This document shows, in pieces, positions 1 to 6,226 of a stretch of 6,226 nt of DNA. Position numbers and translations under genes: made by a program. This DNA comes from an uncultured Bacteroidota bacterium (GTDB lineage: Bacteria; Bacteroidota; Bacteroidia; Chitinophagales; Chitinophagaceae): NCBI GenBank assembly GCA_946887345.1, contig CAMPKR010000150.1, positions 1 to 6,226 on the forward strand, in the 5' to 3' direction. How positions within the stretch are numbered: the first letter of the stretch is position 1; every line of letters begins with the position of its first letter. Below the pieces are notes generated by a model that ran no database searches, had not been told where the DNA came from, and was given only the letters and a program-made list of their open reading frames with translations.

Positions 1-1627
1 ATTGTGTTTCGTGTGTGGAACCCAGTTGCAGCTTCGTACCTGCCCCACCCTGGGCTATCACCCTTCCGTCATCGGGGGCATAGCGGGTATGGATCAATGG
101 GAATCCTTCCGCATCAGGGAGATACTTCAGATGCTTCCAGTTATTGGTATTGCTGGCATATATAGAATTAGCCGGCGAAAAATAGTTATTAGCCGGGCTC
201 GTGGTAGCCAGTCCGGATAGAATAGCAGGCACTTTATTGTCTATATCGGAAGCCTTATAAGGCTGTGATGTAGAAGATGATGTAGCAAAGTTTGAAACAT
301 ACGTCAACTGATTCTGTAGTATCGGTATAGGCAAGGTTTGCAAGGCCGGCTTACCTTCATAGTTGTAGAACTGCTCGGTAACTATCTGCTGCGTGGACAG
401 TGTGCTGAACTTGGTAATAGTCTGCCTACTTTTCAGAAGACCATCAAAATAACTCACTACATTTTTGCTCTTACCTTCTTCAGCATAAGAGACCTGGTAG
501 TTCCAGTTATAAGCGTCGTTAAGATGTTTATTTGAATTTATGTGGTAGTAATTCTGAGTGCCAATAGAACCCAGATCACCGGAATTTGCCTGTACAGTCC
601 AGTTACTGAATACTGTATTCTTAAATGTCGTCAGATCTGGTCGCAATAGTCTTACTCGATAGGCGATATAACCGTCCTGGTAAATAAGCGGGATCTCATA
701 GTCCTGCTTATCAGTTATTATCCGGGTTGCGTTCTCGTTAAAATCAAAAGGAATTTGTGAAGGCGTAGTAAGACCTACCACGGAAGCTACATTCTCTTGT
801 GTGCCCGAATTTGAAAATGTTACCCGATAGTTGTCTGAATATACCCATTCTAGCTCATAGAGGCAGGGTTTGGGCAAAACATTCGGCACGACATTCCAAC
901 TCACTTTCAGGTTGTTGGAATTGGTGGGCACAGCACTGCTGATAGCAATAGCAGTATTTGTTCCATGCGCATCCTCCCAACTGCTTCCATCCAACAGCTT
1001 CAGGTCTATCTGCTGAGCCTCGATGGAAAGGTCTATTTTCCAGTTCTCCTTCATCGCCGAGGTATTACAAGGATCCAGGAAGCCGATCGTGGGCGGAACA
1101 GTACATCCACCATTATACAGGCAGGTATATTCTATAACATCCAGTATAGTAACCTCCATTTTGTAACACCCGTAAAATGTCTTCATGTTCACGTCTTGGT
1201 AAGCATAGATGGAGTCCGGGTCATAGCTGATAGTCAAAGAATCCTCCGCTTCGACATACTCATTAGGGTCCGTAGGGTCTGTATAACCTTTCACCTTGAT
1301 ACGTATCCTGTATGTATAGTCGGCAAGTATATTAGCGTAATCGTGATCGATGTATGCTTTCACACTCGCTTTCATTTGTTTGACCTTTACATTACTGGCA
1401 TTATTGGTGTTACCCAGAAAACTCCATAGATCATGTGTCACAGTATAGACATTACCTTGCGTTGTACCGCAATTCGTAGCAATGTTAGCTGCAGTGATTG
1501 TGGCCGGCCCGTAATAGTCCCTGTATTCGTGAAAAAAAGACTGGGCATACCCCATACTGCTTTGCAAAGTGAGTAGTAAAGCAATAATTACGCTAAGACG
1601 AAACAATAAAGTCCTTCTAGTTCTCAT
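1..1627 (-). CDS. Giant secreted YD/RHS-related surface protein, N-terminal part (3' end outside window)
   Basis: I translated this frame by hand from the ATG at 1627 to the left edge. It has no stop, giving 542 codons of an unfinished gene. An in-frame TAG two codons upstream fixes the start. The protein opens with MRTRRTLLFR, a hydrophobic core (LSVIIALLLTL) and a likely cut after GYA (residue 28), then QSFFHEYRDYYG. Residues 30-190 are beta-rich with five Cys. Residues about 235-345 look fibronectin-III-like: KVSWNVVPN, LYELEWVY, and YEIPLIYQDGYIAYRVR. Residues 382-437 carry AEEGKSKNVVSYFDGLLKSRQT and VTEQFYNYEGKPALQTLP, a YD/RHS-like signature. Then come YFSPANS (482-488), YLPDAEGFPLIHTRY (502-516) and GRVIAQGGAGTKLQLGSTHET (521-541). 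I remember this order from the N-terminal half of giant Chitinophaga-type proteins and, more loosely, from DUF6443-type RHS proteins. Location is extracellular or outer surface; function is unknown. It follows the small exported gene by 9 bases, so it should share its transcript. Confidence 0.94.
   Translation of the reverse strand, partial: MRTRRTLLFRLSVIIALLLTLQSSMGYAQSFFHEYRDYYGPATITAANIATNCGTTQGNVYTVTHDLWSFLGNTNNASNVKVKQMKASVKAYIDHDYANILADYTYRIRIKVKGYTDPTDPNEYVEAEDSLTISYDPDSIYAYQDVNMKTFYGCYKMEVTILDVIEYTCLYNGGCTVPPTIGFLDPCNTSAMKENWKIDLSIEAQQIDLKLLDGSSWEDAHGTNTAIAISSAVPTNSNNLKVSWNVVPNVLPKPCLYELEWVYSDNYRVTFSNSGTQENVASVVGLTTPSQIPFDFNENATRIITDKQDYEIPLIYQDGYIAYRVRLLRPDLTTFKNTVFSNWTVQANSGDLGSIGTQNYYHINSNKHLNDAYNWNYQVSYAEEGKSKNVVSYFDGLLKSRQTITKFSTLSTQQIVTEQFYNYEGKPALQTLPIPILQNQLTYVSNFATSSSTSQPYKASDIDNKVPAILSGLATTSPANNYFSPANSIYASNTNNWKHLKYLPDAEGFPLIHTRYAPDDGRVIAQGGAGTKLQLGSTHETQ
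317..484 (-). other. YD/RHS-like module in the second large protein
   Basis: Residues 382-437 contain 'AEEGKSKNVVSYFDGLLKSRQT' and 'IVTEQFYNYEGKPALQTLPIP'. The 'v.YfDGl.R.RQ..t.......v.e.fYdyeGrpa...lP.P' pattern is shared by RHS/DUF6443-type and giant Bacteroidota secreted proteins: a statement that a figure was turned, followed by a Tyr-rich strand. The assignment rests on pattern recognition without a profile search. Confidence 0.65.
593..925 (-). other. Fibronectin-III-like segment in the second large protein
   Basis: Residues about 235-345 show the FN3 strand pattern. 'NLKVSWNVVPN' gives the conserved strand-B Trp, 'CLYELEWVYSDNYRV' gives the 'Y.leW' strand C, and 'YEIPLIYQDGYIAYRVRLLRP' gives the 'Y.i.......YRVRav' strand F with its Tyr-x-Val-Arg. 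An insertion separates the strands, so a profile search might miss it. Such domains act as spacers or binding modules in secreted proteins. Confidence 0.55.
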
Positions 1628-1639
1628 TGTCTATCATTA
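1628..1639 (-). other. Triple in-frame stop separating the small gene from the downstream large gene
   Basis: On the minus strand the junction reads TAATGATAGACA followed by the ATG at 1627. TAA, TGA and TAG are three consecutive stop codons in the frame of the small gene, and that is also the frame of the downstream large gene. The gap is only 9 bases after the first stop. No Shine-Dalgarno-like purine run is present; the region before the ATG is A/T-rich, as is usual in Bacteroidota, so initiation may depend on an unstructured leader or on reinitiation. Confidence 0.85.
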
Positions 1640-2359
1640 TTTAGAGTTAGGTAATAGTGAATGATATTCTCTGTATCTTTTAAGCGTTGCTTTCTTACCT
1701 CCCGATGATATGATACGGTTGTCATCAAACAGTGCACGCGGCGCAGGGTATATGATACTGGTTGCCTCCATCTCAATTCTTATCGGCATGTCCGCTTCAT
1801 CGTCGCCAACTTCTTCATCGAGAAAACGGCTCAGCGGATAGTTAAACACTGCTGAATAGCTTAGCAGAGCTTGTCTTGATTTCAGGAAAGTAACATGAAG
1901 TTTTTCTATAGCATTATTTCCCGGTATTGAAATATCCAATACGATAGTATCCCGGCTGTCCTTTTCCACTTTGACATTTAGTCTTGATTCAAACAGAACG
2001 TCATTAACCAGATAGCTGGAAATGTCGGGTTTGGCATTCTTGCCGATCTCTTTTCGGATGTTGGCCATTGAGGAAATACTGATAAATTTGTTGACATGGT
2101 CAGCTACCAGTAGCCATTTGTCATTCAGCAGAGCAAACCTGACATTACTGGAGTCATAGTAATAGTCTTTGCTTACCGCTAACTGCCCGCGCACTTTGGA
2201 CCCGTTTCCATCCGGCAGCTTATAAGTCATGCCGTATTTCATGGAACAATCAGCCATTGCTCTTTTAAAGGCCTGTATGTATGCGTCATAAGAACCAGCG
2301 ATGGCTGTCCCTGTAAAAGCAACGACGAAAACCGTGACACCAATTAATTTCTTTATCAT
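1637..2359 (-). CDS. Small exported beta-rich protein of unknown function, possibly LolA-like
   Basis: This 240-residue protein starts with a textbook signal peptide: MIKK, then a hydrophobic core LIGVTVFVVAF, then a likely signal peptidase I cut after AIA (residue 21). There is no Cys at the cut, so it is not a lipoprotein. The mature part holds many amphipathic strands, among them KVRGQLAVSKDYYYDSSNVRFALLNDKWLLVADHVNKFISIS (55-96, quoted in pieces: VRGQLAVSKDYYYD, FALLNDKWLLVADHV, KFISIS). It also has DTIVLDISIP (137-146), KLHVTFLK (153-160) and an acidic patch DEEVGDDEAD (181-190). This 'modified residue, then what the substrate looks like, then what the cell can see' strand order resembles LolA/LolB-type half-barrels and small proteins I remember beside similar giant genes in Chitinophagaceae, but the match is weak. 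The ATG at 2359 is chosen over an in-frame GTG at 2380 because it gives a standard signal peptide; the GTG would add MKIKVCF and overlap the upstream gene by 11 bases. Its place between two giant secreted-protein genes suggests an envelope accessory role. That is inference. Confidence 0.92.
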   Translation of the reverse strand: MIKKLIGVTVFVVAFTGTAIAGSYDAYIQAFKRAMADCSMKYGMTYKLPDGNGSKVRGQLAVSKDYYYDSSNVRFALLNDKWLLVADHVNKFISISSMANIRKEIGKNAKPDISSYLVNDVLFESRLNVKVEKDSRDTIVLDISIPGNNAIEKLHVTFLKSRQALLSYSAVFNYPLSRFLDEEVGDDEADMPIRIEMEATSIIYPAPRALFDDNRIISSGGKKATLKRYREYHSLLPNSK

Positions 2360-2380
2360 AAAACAGACTTTAATTTTCAC
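2357..2380 (-). other. Gene junction with two possible starts (GTG 2380, ATG 2359)
   Basis: The upstream large gene ends in TAA at 2372-2370. A GTG at 2380 overlaps it by 11 bases in another frame, and an ATG at 2359 follows it by 10 bases. Neither has a strong ribosome binding site. The ATG gives a canonical signal peptide (MIKK plus hydrophobic core); the GTG puts seven extra residues, including a Cys, in front of it. The tight spacing points to translational coupling. Confidence 0.7.
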
Positions 2381-5300
2381 CTGAACCTGTATATAGATCG
2401 CTATGAGAAATGGTACCGCCTACCTGCGCATTCGATATCGTACTCCGGACTGCCTGGCGGGACTCTTTCAGTGTAAGAATGCCTTTCTCTGTTTCCTTCT
2501 TTACCCGGGCGAGTTTTCCTTCATTATTATACTCATACATAGTAGCGAAGTGGTTCTCATCCAGTATAGCAACCAGTCTCTTATTGAAAGGATGATATAC
2601 ATAAGCTTTCATATTAGCGTGCGCAGGTATTATCCGGATGTCGTCTATAATGCACGGATCTGTAAACCCTATCAAAACGTCATGGTTGATCCCAAGCTGA
2701 GCGGGAACATGCATATTTCCTTCATACAGTACCCAGCCATCAATCACAGGTGTTTTAGCCTTCAGACTGCAGACAATGGGCTGAGTCGTATTGAGCGTGA
2801 AATTGACTGCAGAGTGATCCGGCATCGGTTGATTAGGATTAACTTTCTGCCAAACGCTGAATATGTACTTTGTACCCGACCTGAAATGGAATGGAATGAT
2901 CTTACCGAGGGCATTATAGTTGCCATAGTCCCACCAGGCCTGTATCGGGATCCCCGTCGTTGGTGGCGTATGAACATCTAAAGCATAAATACCCGTATGG
3001 GCTTTGCCTGTTGAACTATTTAACTTAACCAGACTCATGTTCGCACCAACCAGAGTCGTTGAAGAGACATGGTTCCTAATGTATTTGCGCAAAGTATTCG
3101 GGAAGAAGATAAACCTGTTTGCCTGTACCCGGAATAGGTCGAGGAAATTCTCAAAGTTCTCATACATGGTCCAGTTCTCGCCTGCGCCATACACATCAGC
3201 AATCACGGTTCTGTTATCGCAATCCGTCATCCAGCCATGTATCAGCTTGTTCTGTGTAGCGTCTTTGGCTACACCCATTCTTCCGAATATGGTATAGGCC
3301 CCTACTTTAAATTTATCTATCCAGGTACTGTTGCTAAAATTCTGAACCATACTATTGTAGTATTCCCTGGAACTCTCCCAATGATCCGGGTTATACGCCG
3401 GAACGATACCAAAAGCCCATCCCATCTGCCCGTTAGGAATTTCGTATGTTCCCCGCTGCCTGTCTGCCACATAGTTGTTGTATGACCGGTCTTTATGGTA
3501 AGTATATTCATCTTCAAGCCTGTAAATACCCAGCCTTCCGCTCGCATACTTACTGCCAGGTAATGAATCGTAGGTATGACCGTTGGTGGTAACGATAAGT
3601 GGAGGGAAAAAGCCGGCTGAGTATGCCTGCTGCGTAAACAAGGTATCGGGGAGCTGTGCGTAATAACGGAAAGTACGGGCAGCGGAATTTATAACACGTG
3701 GATAACCCGACCTCAATTCCCCGTTTAATATTGGATTATCGAGTGTAGTCACTTCCTGTATCTGCTCCGTAAGCGCATTGCGCTTGGCAGAGCGGATGAT
3801 CTTTATTTTGGGGTTGCGGCAATAAACATCGGTCATCCAGTTTCCTCCACCCACAGATGCCGCAGAAGTTGTAAGCCTTGGCGCAATCATCAGGCATTTT
3901 TTCTTTGGGAAATTGACGTCCGCATTCCTTGGGCCACCTGTGCAGCTTCCGCTTACTACTGTTCTGGGTTTATATTCTACCGACCTATGACACAATTGAC
4001 CTTCATCTTTCTCTCTATAGAAGGCACCGGGGTCATATGTTGTCTGCGTGAAAGGAGTAGGCATAAAGCTACAGGCCGGGTTTGCCTGACTTAAGCTCGG
4101 GTCGGTTGCCGGCAATACCATAGTGATCTTGAACTTGGTAGCTTTGATCTTTTGGCCGAACCAGAGAAAGGTGTTATTGGTCTGGAACCCATCCAGCCAC
4201 CAATCTCCAAAAAACTCAGATTTATACTTTACCGTTGTGATCCAATCCGATTCATATGGAAGTGTGCCGGGGGGGCCGGTAAACCCAGCGGGTACGTTAC
4301 ATGAGAAGCTGGTAATAGGTACCGGCGGATAGAAGAAGAAAATAGTTCCTTTTAAACGGCAGGGCCAGCCCTGATGATCATATTCACTGACCTGCATCAT
4401 TTCTTTAAACGTTATAGGAGTTATATTAATCGTCTCAAATGGATACTGATAGGTTAAGAAGGCATTGTCTCCGGTAAGGTCATGCAGATAATTACGAACC
4501 TGCTGCTGGGTGTAACACTGGCCATCGGAACCTGTATAGGTAATAGCGGTAGTGGCGGGACATTGACTGGCGGAACAGAAAGTACCTGTCGCAGGCAGAT
4601 TGCCTTTGTTTACTACCCAGGCTTTGAACGTACGTTCATTAATATTGGTTCCACAACCAAATTTACCGGTGAGTTCAATTTCATCTCCAAGATTATATCT
4701 GTCTAGGTTCGGCGTTTCTACATAGAGGTAATTATTGATTACCTTGAATTCACCGTCGAGTTGTTCTTCGTATAGAATATTCTCATAGGCAGAGCCCATG
4801 CACCTGTAAGCCCAGTATGCAGGATATTTTACGCTGTATTCATCATCATGGTGTTCGGTATTTGTTTTGGTGATCAATACTTGACCGGTATTGGGATCAA
4901 AGGCCTCATTTCTGACAGTCACCATGGCACCTCTATCATAAGTTTTGACAGATTTGAGTATACCATAGCGCTGAATAACCTTAGTATTTACCAGGGTACT
5001 GAACTCTGTGGATTCCTTTTTGAAAGAAGGAAATGCTATCGGAAGCGGTATAGGAACCGGTGGTGCCAGGAAGGTATTCAGGCTGAATGAAAGATTGATA
5101 AAATTGGTCCGCTGTGATTTCTCTCTGGTGTCCGTGGTAAAATCAACCTCCTCACCAAGCGTCTTAGTAACCATTTTAGGCGCTTCGCCCTGGTTGGCAA
5201 ATTCAAGACATGGGACATTATTCTCCAGCTGGTTCTTACTGTTCGTAAAGTACTCATACTCAGTAAAAGAAACAGTCTCCAGAGCGTCGGTTGCAACATT

Positions 5301-6226
5301 CGGATTAGCAGGGTCATATTTAGCAACAGAAGTTTTAACCATCTTGGGCTTTCCATGCATGTCATTCAGTTCGAGCGTATAGCCCTGGGCCACTCTGAAA
5401 ATATCCTTCCGGTTGAATAAATCAAGTAATTTAGGCTTTCGCGACTCAACCACATCCATAACTGTAGGCGTGGCAACGATCGGAAAGTCCTTGGCAGTGT
5501 AGAACTGGTGTTCCTGAATTGTCTGCGATGATTCACCGTCGTTTTTATGAATGCTGGTGACGACAACCTTACTATACCCGACGACAGGAGATGGATACAA
5601 GCTTTCCCCCAGAGGGCCTTCATGCATCAGTTCTATTGGGTCAACAGGGGGAAAACGGGTATTGTTTCCGGTCTCAGTAGTATTCAGCAGCGTTCTGCAA
5701 GGATTTTCTCCTCCACCGAACATAGGCTCATAGGATGCTACGCCGCTACTGATAGTATGACCTGTCACATCATCATTCATAGTGTAATTGTAGGCAGAAC
5801 CATAACTTGCATTCGATGAGCTACTGCTGGTTGCTTCCCAGTTATCAAAGAACTGAAGCTTTTTTACACGATGTCCTCCCCCTTTCTTCTTTAAACCCTG
5901 AGAATAAAGTCTGACGTACGACTTGCCAATCACAAACTTTTTCGCTTTTCCTTTCTGCAGATAGCTTTTTAAAGGATTCTTGAAGAAATTAATAAATGAC
6001 CCCAGAGAAGCTATCAACTCATTAATGATGTCGTTTGCGTTCACAGATGTGATCTCGCTTTCCGACTTCAATGCACGATTATTGTAGTAGCGTGCGTAAT
6101 TGATGGCAGCTAGACTAATCGGATTGATCTTAGCCTGGGGCTCACCGAGGTCCTTCAACTGGGGCATAATATTCGGCGTCTTAGGCTCCAGTTTTATATA
6201 CCCTACATTCGTTGTGCTTGTTGTCC
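2370..6226 (-). CDS. Giant secreted YD/RHS-related surface protein, C-terminal part (5' end outside window)
   Basis: The frame is open to the right edge. The 19 codons before the Met at 6167 read as normal protein (NVGYIKLEPKTPNI precedes that Met), so the Met is internal and 1284 codons of a longer protein are visible. Numbering from that Met, I see motifs that I remember from very large Chitinophaga-type secreted proteins: NPISLAAINYARYY (15-28), GGGHRVKKLQFFDNW (96-110), SGVASYEP (141-148), PLGESLYPSPVVGYSKV (185-201), KVIQRYGILKSVKTYDRG (396-413) and PAYWAYRCMG (449-458). A Cys-rich stretch follows (505-783, eleven Cys), then a beta-sandwich domain (about 1035-1180) and a YD/RHS-like module (1185-1237, with LDENHFATMYEYNNEGKL). 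The last 28 residues are polar and look like neither a toxin nor a type IX sorting domain. Cys pairs and lack of membrane segments fit an exported protein. The molecular function is unknown; adhesin, glycan-binding or RHS-like shell roles are possible. It is the first gene of the visible operon. Confidence 0.93.
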   Translation of the reverse strand, partial: TTSTTNVGYIKLEPKTPNIMPQLKDLGEPQAKINPISLAAINYARYYNNRALKSESEITSVNANDIINELIASLGSFINFFKNPLKSYLQKGKAKKFVIGKSYVRLYSQGLKKKGGGHRVKKLQFFDNWEATSSSSSNASYGSAYNYTMNDDVTGHTISSGVASYEPMFGGGENPCRTLLNTTETGNNTRFPPVDPIELMHEGPLGESLYPSPVVGYSKVVVTSIHKNDGESSQTIQEHQFYTAKDFPIVATPTVMDVVESRKPKLLDLFNRKDIFRVAQGYTLELNDMHGKPKMVKTSVAKYDPANPNVATDALETVSFTEYEYFTNSKNQLENNVPCLEFANQGEAPKMVTKTLGEEVDFTTDTREKSQRTNFINLSFSLNTFLAPPVPIPLPIAFPSFKKESTEFSTLVNTKVIQRYGILKSVKTYDRGAMVTVRNEAFDPNTGQVLITKTNTEHHDDEYSVKYPAYWAYRCMGSAYENILYEEQLDGEFKVINNYLYVETPNLDRYNLGDEIELTGKFGCGTNINERTFKAWVVNKGNLPATGTFCSASQCPATTAITYTGSDGQCYTQQQVRNYLHDLTGDNAFLTYQYPFETINITPITFKEMMQVSEYDHQGWPCRLKGTIFFFYPPVPITSFSCNVPAGFTGPPGTLPYESDWITTVKYKSEFFGDWWLDGFQTNNTFLWFGQKIKATKFKITMVLPATDPSLSQANPACSFMPTPFTQTTYDPGAFYREKDEGQLCHRSVEYKPRTVVSGSCTGGPRNADVNFPKKKCLMIAPRLTTSAASVGGGNWMTDVYCRNPKIKIIRSAKRNALTEQIQEVTTLDNPILNGELRSGYPRVINSAARTFRYYAQLPDTLFTQQAYSAGFFPPLIVTTNGHTYDSLPGSKYASGRLGIYRLEDEYTYHKDRSYNNYVADRQRGTYEIPNGQMGWAFGIVPAYNPDHWESSREYYNSMVQNFSNSTWIDKFKVGAYTIFGRMGVAKDATQNKLIHGWMTDCDNRTVIADVYGAGENWTMYENFENFLDLFRVQANRFIFFPNTLRKYIRNHVSSTTLVGANMSLVKLNSSTGKAHTGIYALDVHTPPTTGIPIQAWWDYGNYNALGKIIPFHFRSGTKYIFSVWQKVNPNQPMPDHSAVNFTLNTTQPIVCSLKAKTPVIDGWVLYEGNMHVPAQLGINHDVLIGFTDPCIIDDIRIIPAHANMKAYVYHPFNKRLVAILDENHFATMYEYNNEGKLARVKKETEKGILTLKESRQAVRSTISNAQVGGTISHSDLYTGSGEN
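2457..2615 (-). other. YD/RHS-like repeat module near the C-terminus of the large protein
   Basis: Residues 1185-1237 read as 'NMKAYVYHPFNKRLVAILDENHFATMYEYNNEGKL' followed by a basic/acidic stretch ending in KESR. Alternating 'YvY.p...RL.a.lDEN...T.YeYn.eGkL' is the hallmark of YD repeats found in RHS proteins and in the large Bacteroidota relatives. Only one or two repeat units are visible, so this is not a full RHS cage. It is followed by just 28 residues before the stop. Confidence 0.7.
2628..3065 (-). other. Galactose-binding-like (CBM-type) beta-sandwich domain inside the large protein
   Basis: Residues about 1035-1180 (counted from the Met at 6167) have the pattern of a carbohydrate-binding jelly-roll. 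An opening 'KAHTGIYALDV' strand (1055-1065) is followed by 'SGTKYIFSVWQKV' (1097-1109), 'IDGWVLYEGNMHVP' (1142-1155) and a closing 'CIIDDIRIIP' strand (1172-1181). In known CBM-like domains these correspond to the 'tG.yslrv', 'Y.fsvWvK', 'W..y.g.f' and 'yiDDirl.p' strands. The domain leads straight into the YD/RHS-like module. The fold is inferred from pattern only. A ligand cannot be named, and the domain may be purely structural. Confidence 0.6.

Noticed and set aside
965..1429. Plus-strand open frame of 154 codons
   Set aside because: It lies wholly antisense to the N-terminal part of the left large gene, whose frame is fully open and rich in family motifs. The plus-strand translation shows no domain or signal features.
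2378..2380. GTG at 2380 as start of the small exported gene
   Set aside because: It adds seven residues before a canonical signal peptide and overlaps the upstream gene; the ATG at 2359 is the better choice, though the GTG is not excluded.
2403..2981. Plus-strand open frame of 192 codons
   Set aside because: It is antisense to the beta-sandwich and YD-like end of the right large gene; the translation has no recognisable pattern and no plausible promoter or neighbour.
5008..5382. Plus-strand open frame of 124 codons
   Set aside because: It is antisense to conserved family sequence in the right large gene and looks like a shadow frame.
6165..6167. ATG at 6167 as the true start of the right large gene
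   Set aside because: The frame stays open to the window edge with protein-like sequence, no signal peptide follows this Met, and the family motifs nearby belong to the middle of a longer protein.
1..6226. CRISPR arrays, tRNA/rRNA genes, insertion sequences, terminators or promoters
   Set aside because: The window is almost completely coding, with gaps of only 9 to 10 bases. I saw no regularly spaced repeats, cloverleaf-like segments, terminal inverted repeats, or hairpin plus T-run at any gene end.

Overview
The window comes from a Bacteroidota genome, most likely the Chitinophagia/Chitinophaga side of the phylum. This is inferred from three things. Two genes belong to a very large secreted protein family that I associate with those bacteria. 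The gene starts lack clear Shine-Dalgarno sequences. The base composition is moderate. No database search was possible, so family assignments rest on remembered motifs.

All coding is on the minus strand, and only 9 to 10 bases lie between genes, so the layout is that of one transcription unit read from right to left. (1) Positions 6226 to 2370 hold the C-terminal 1284 codons of a giant secreted protein whose start lies beyond the right edge. It ends in a beta-sandwich (galactose-binding-like) domain and a short YD/RHS-like module. (2) Positions 2359 to 1637 hold a 240-residue protein with a clear signal peptide and a beta-rich body. I do not recognise it firmly; a LolA-like fold is the best guess. 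(3) Positions 1627 to 1 hold the N-terminal 542 codons of a second giant secreted protein: signal peptide, Cys-containing beta region, fibronectin-III-like segment, then a YD/RHS-like region. It runs off the left edge.

The two large genes show complementary halves of what I believe is the same architecture. The simplest reading is a tandem pair, or longer array, of giant envelope or extracellular proteins with a small exported protein between them. The small protein could be a periplasmic or envelope helper for its large neighbours, but that is inferred from position only. There is no intergenic stretch over 10 bases and I see no RNA gene, mobile element, CRISPR array, terminator or promoter. 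The plus-strand open frames are antisense shadows of these three genes.
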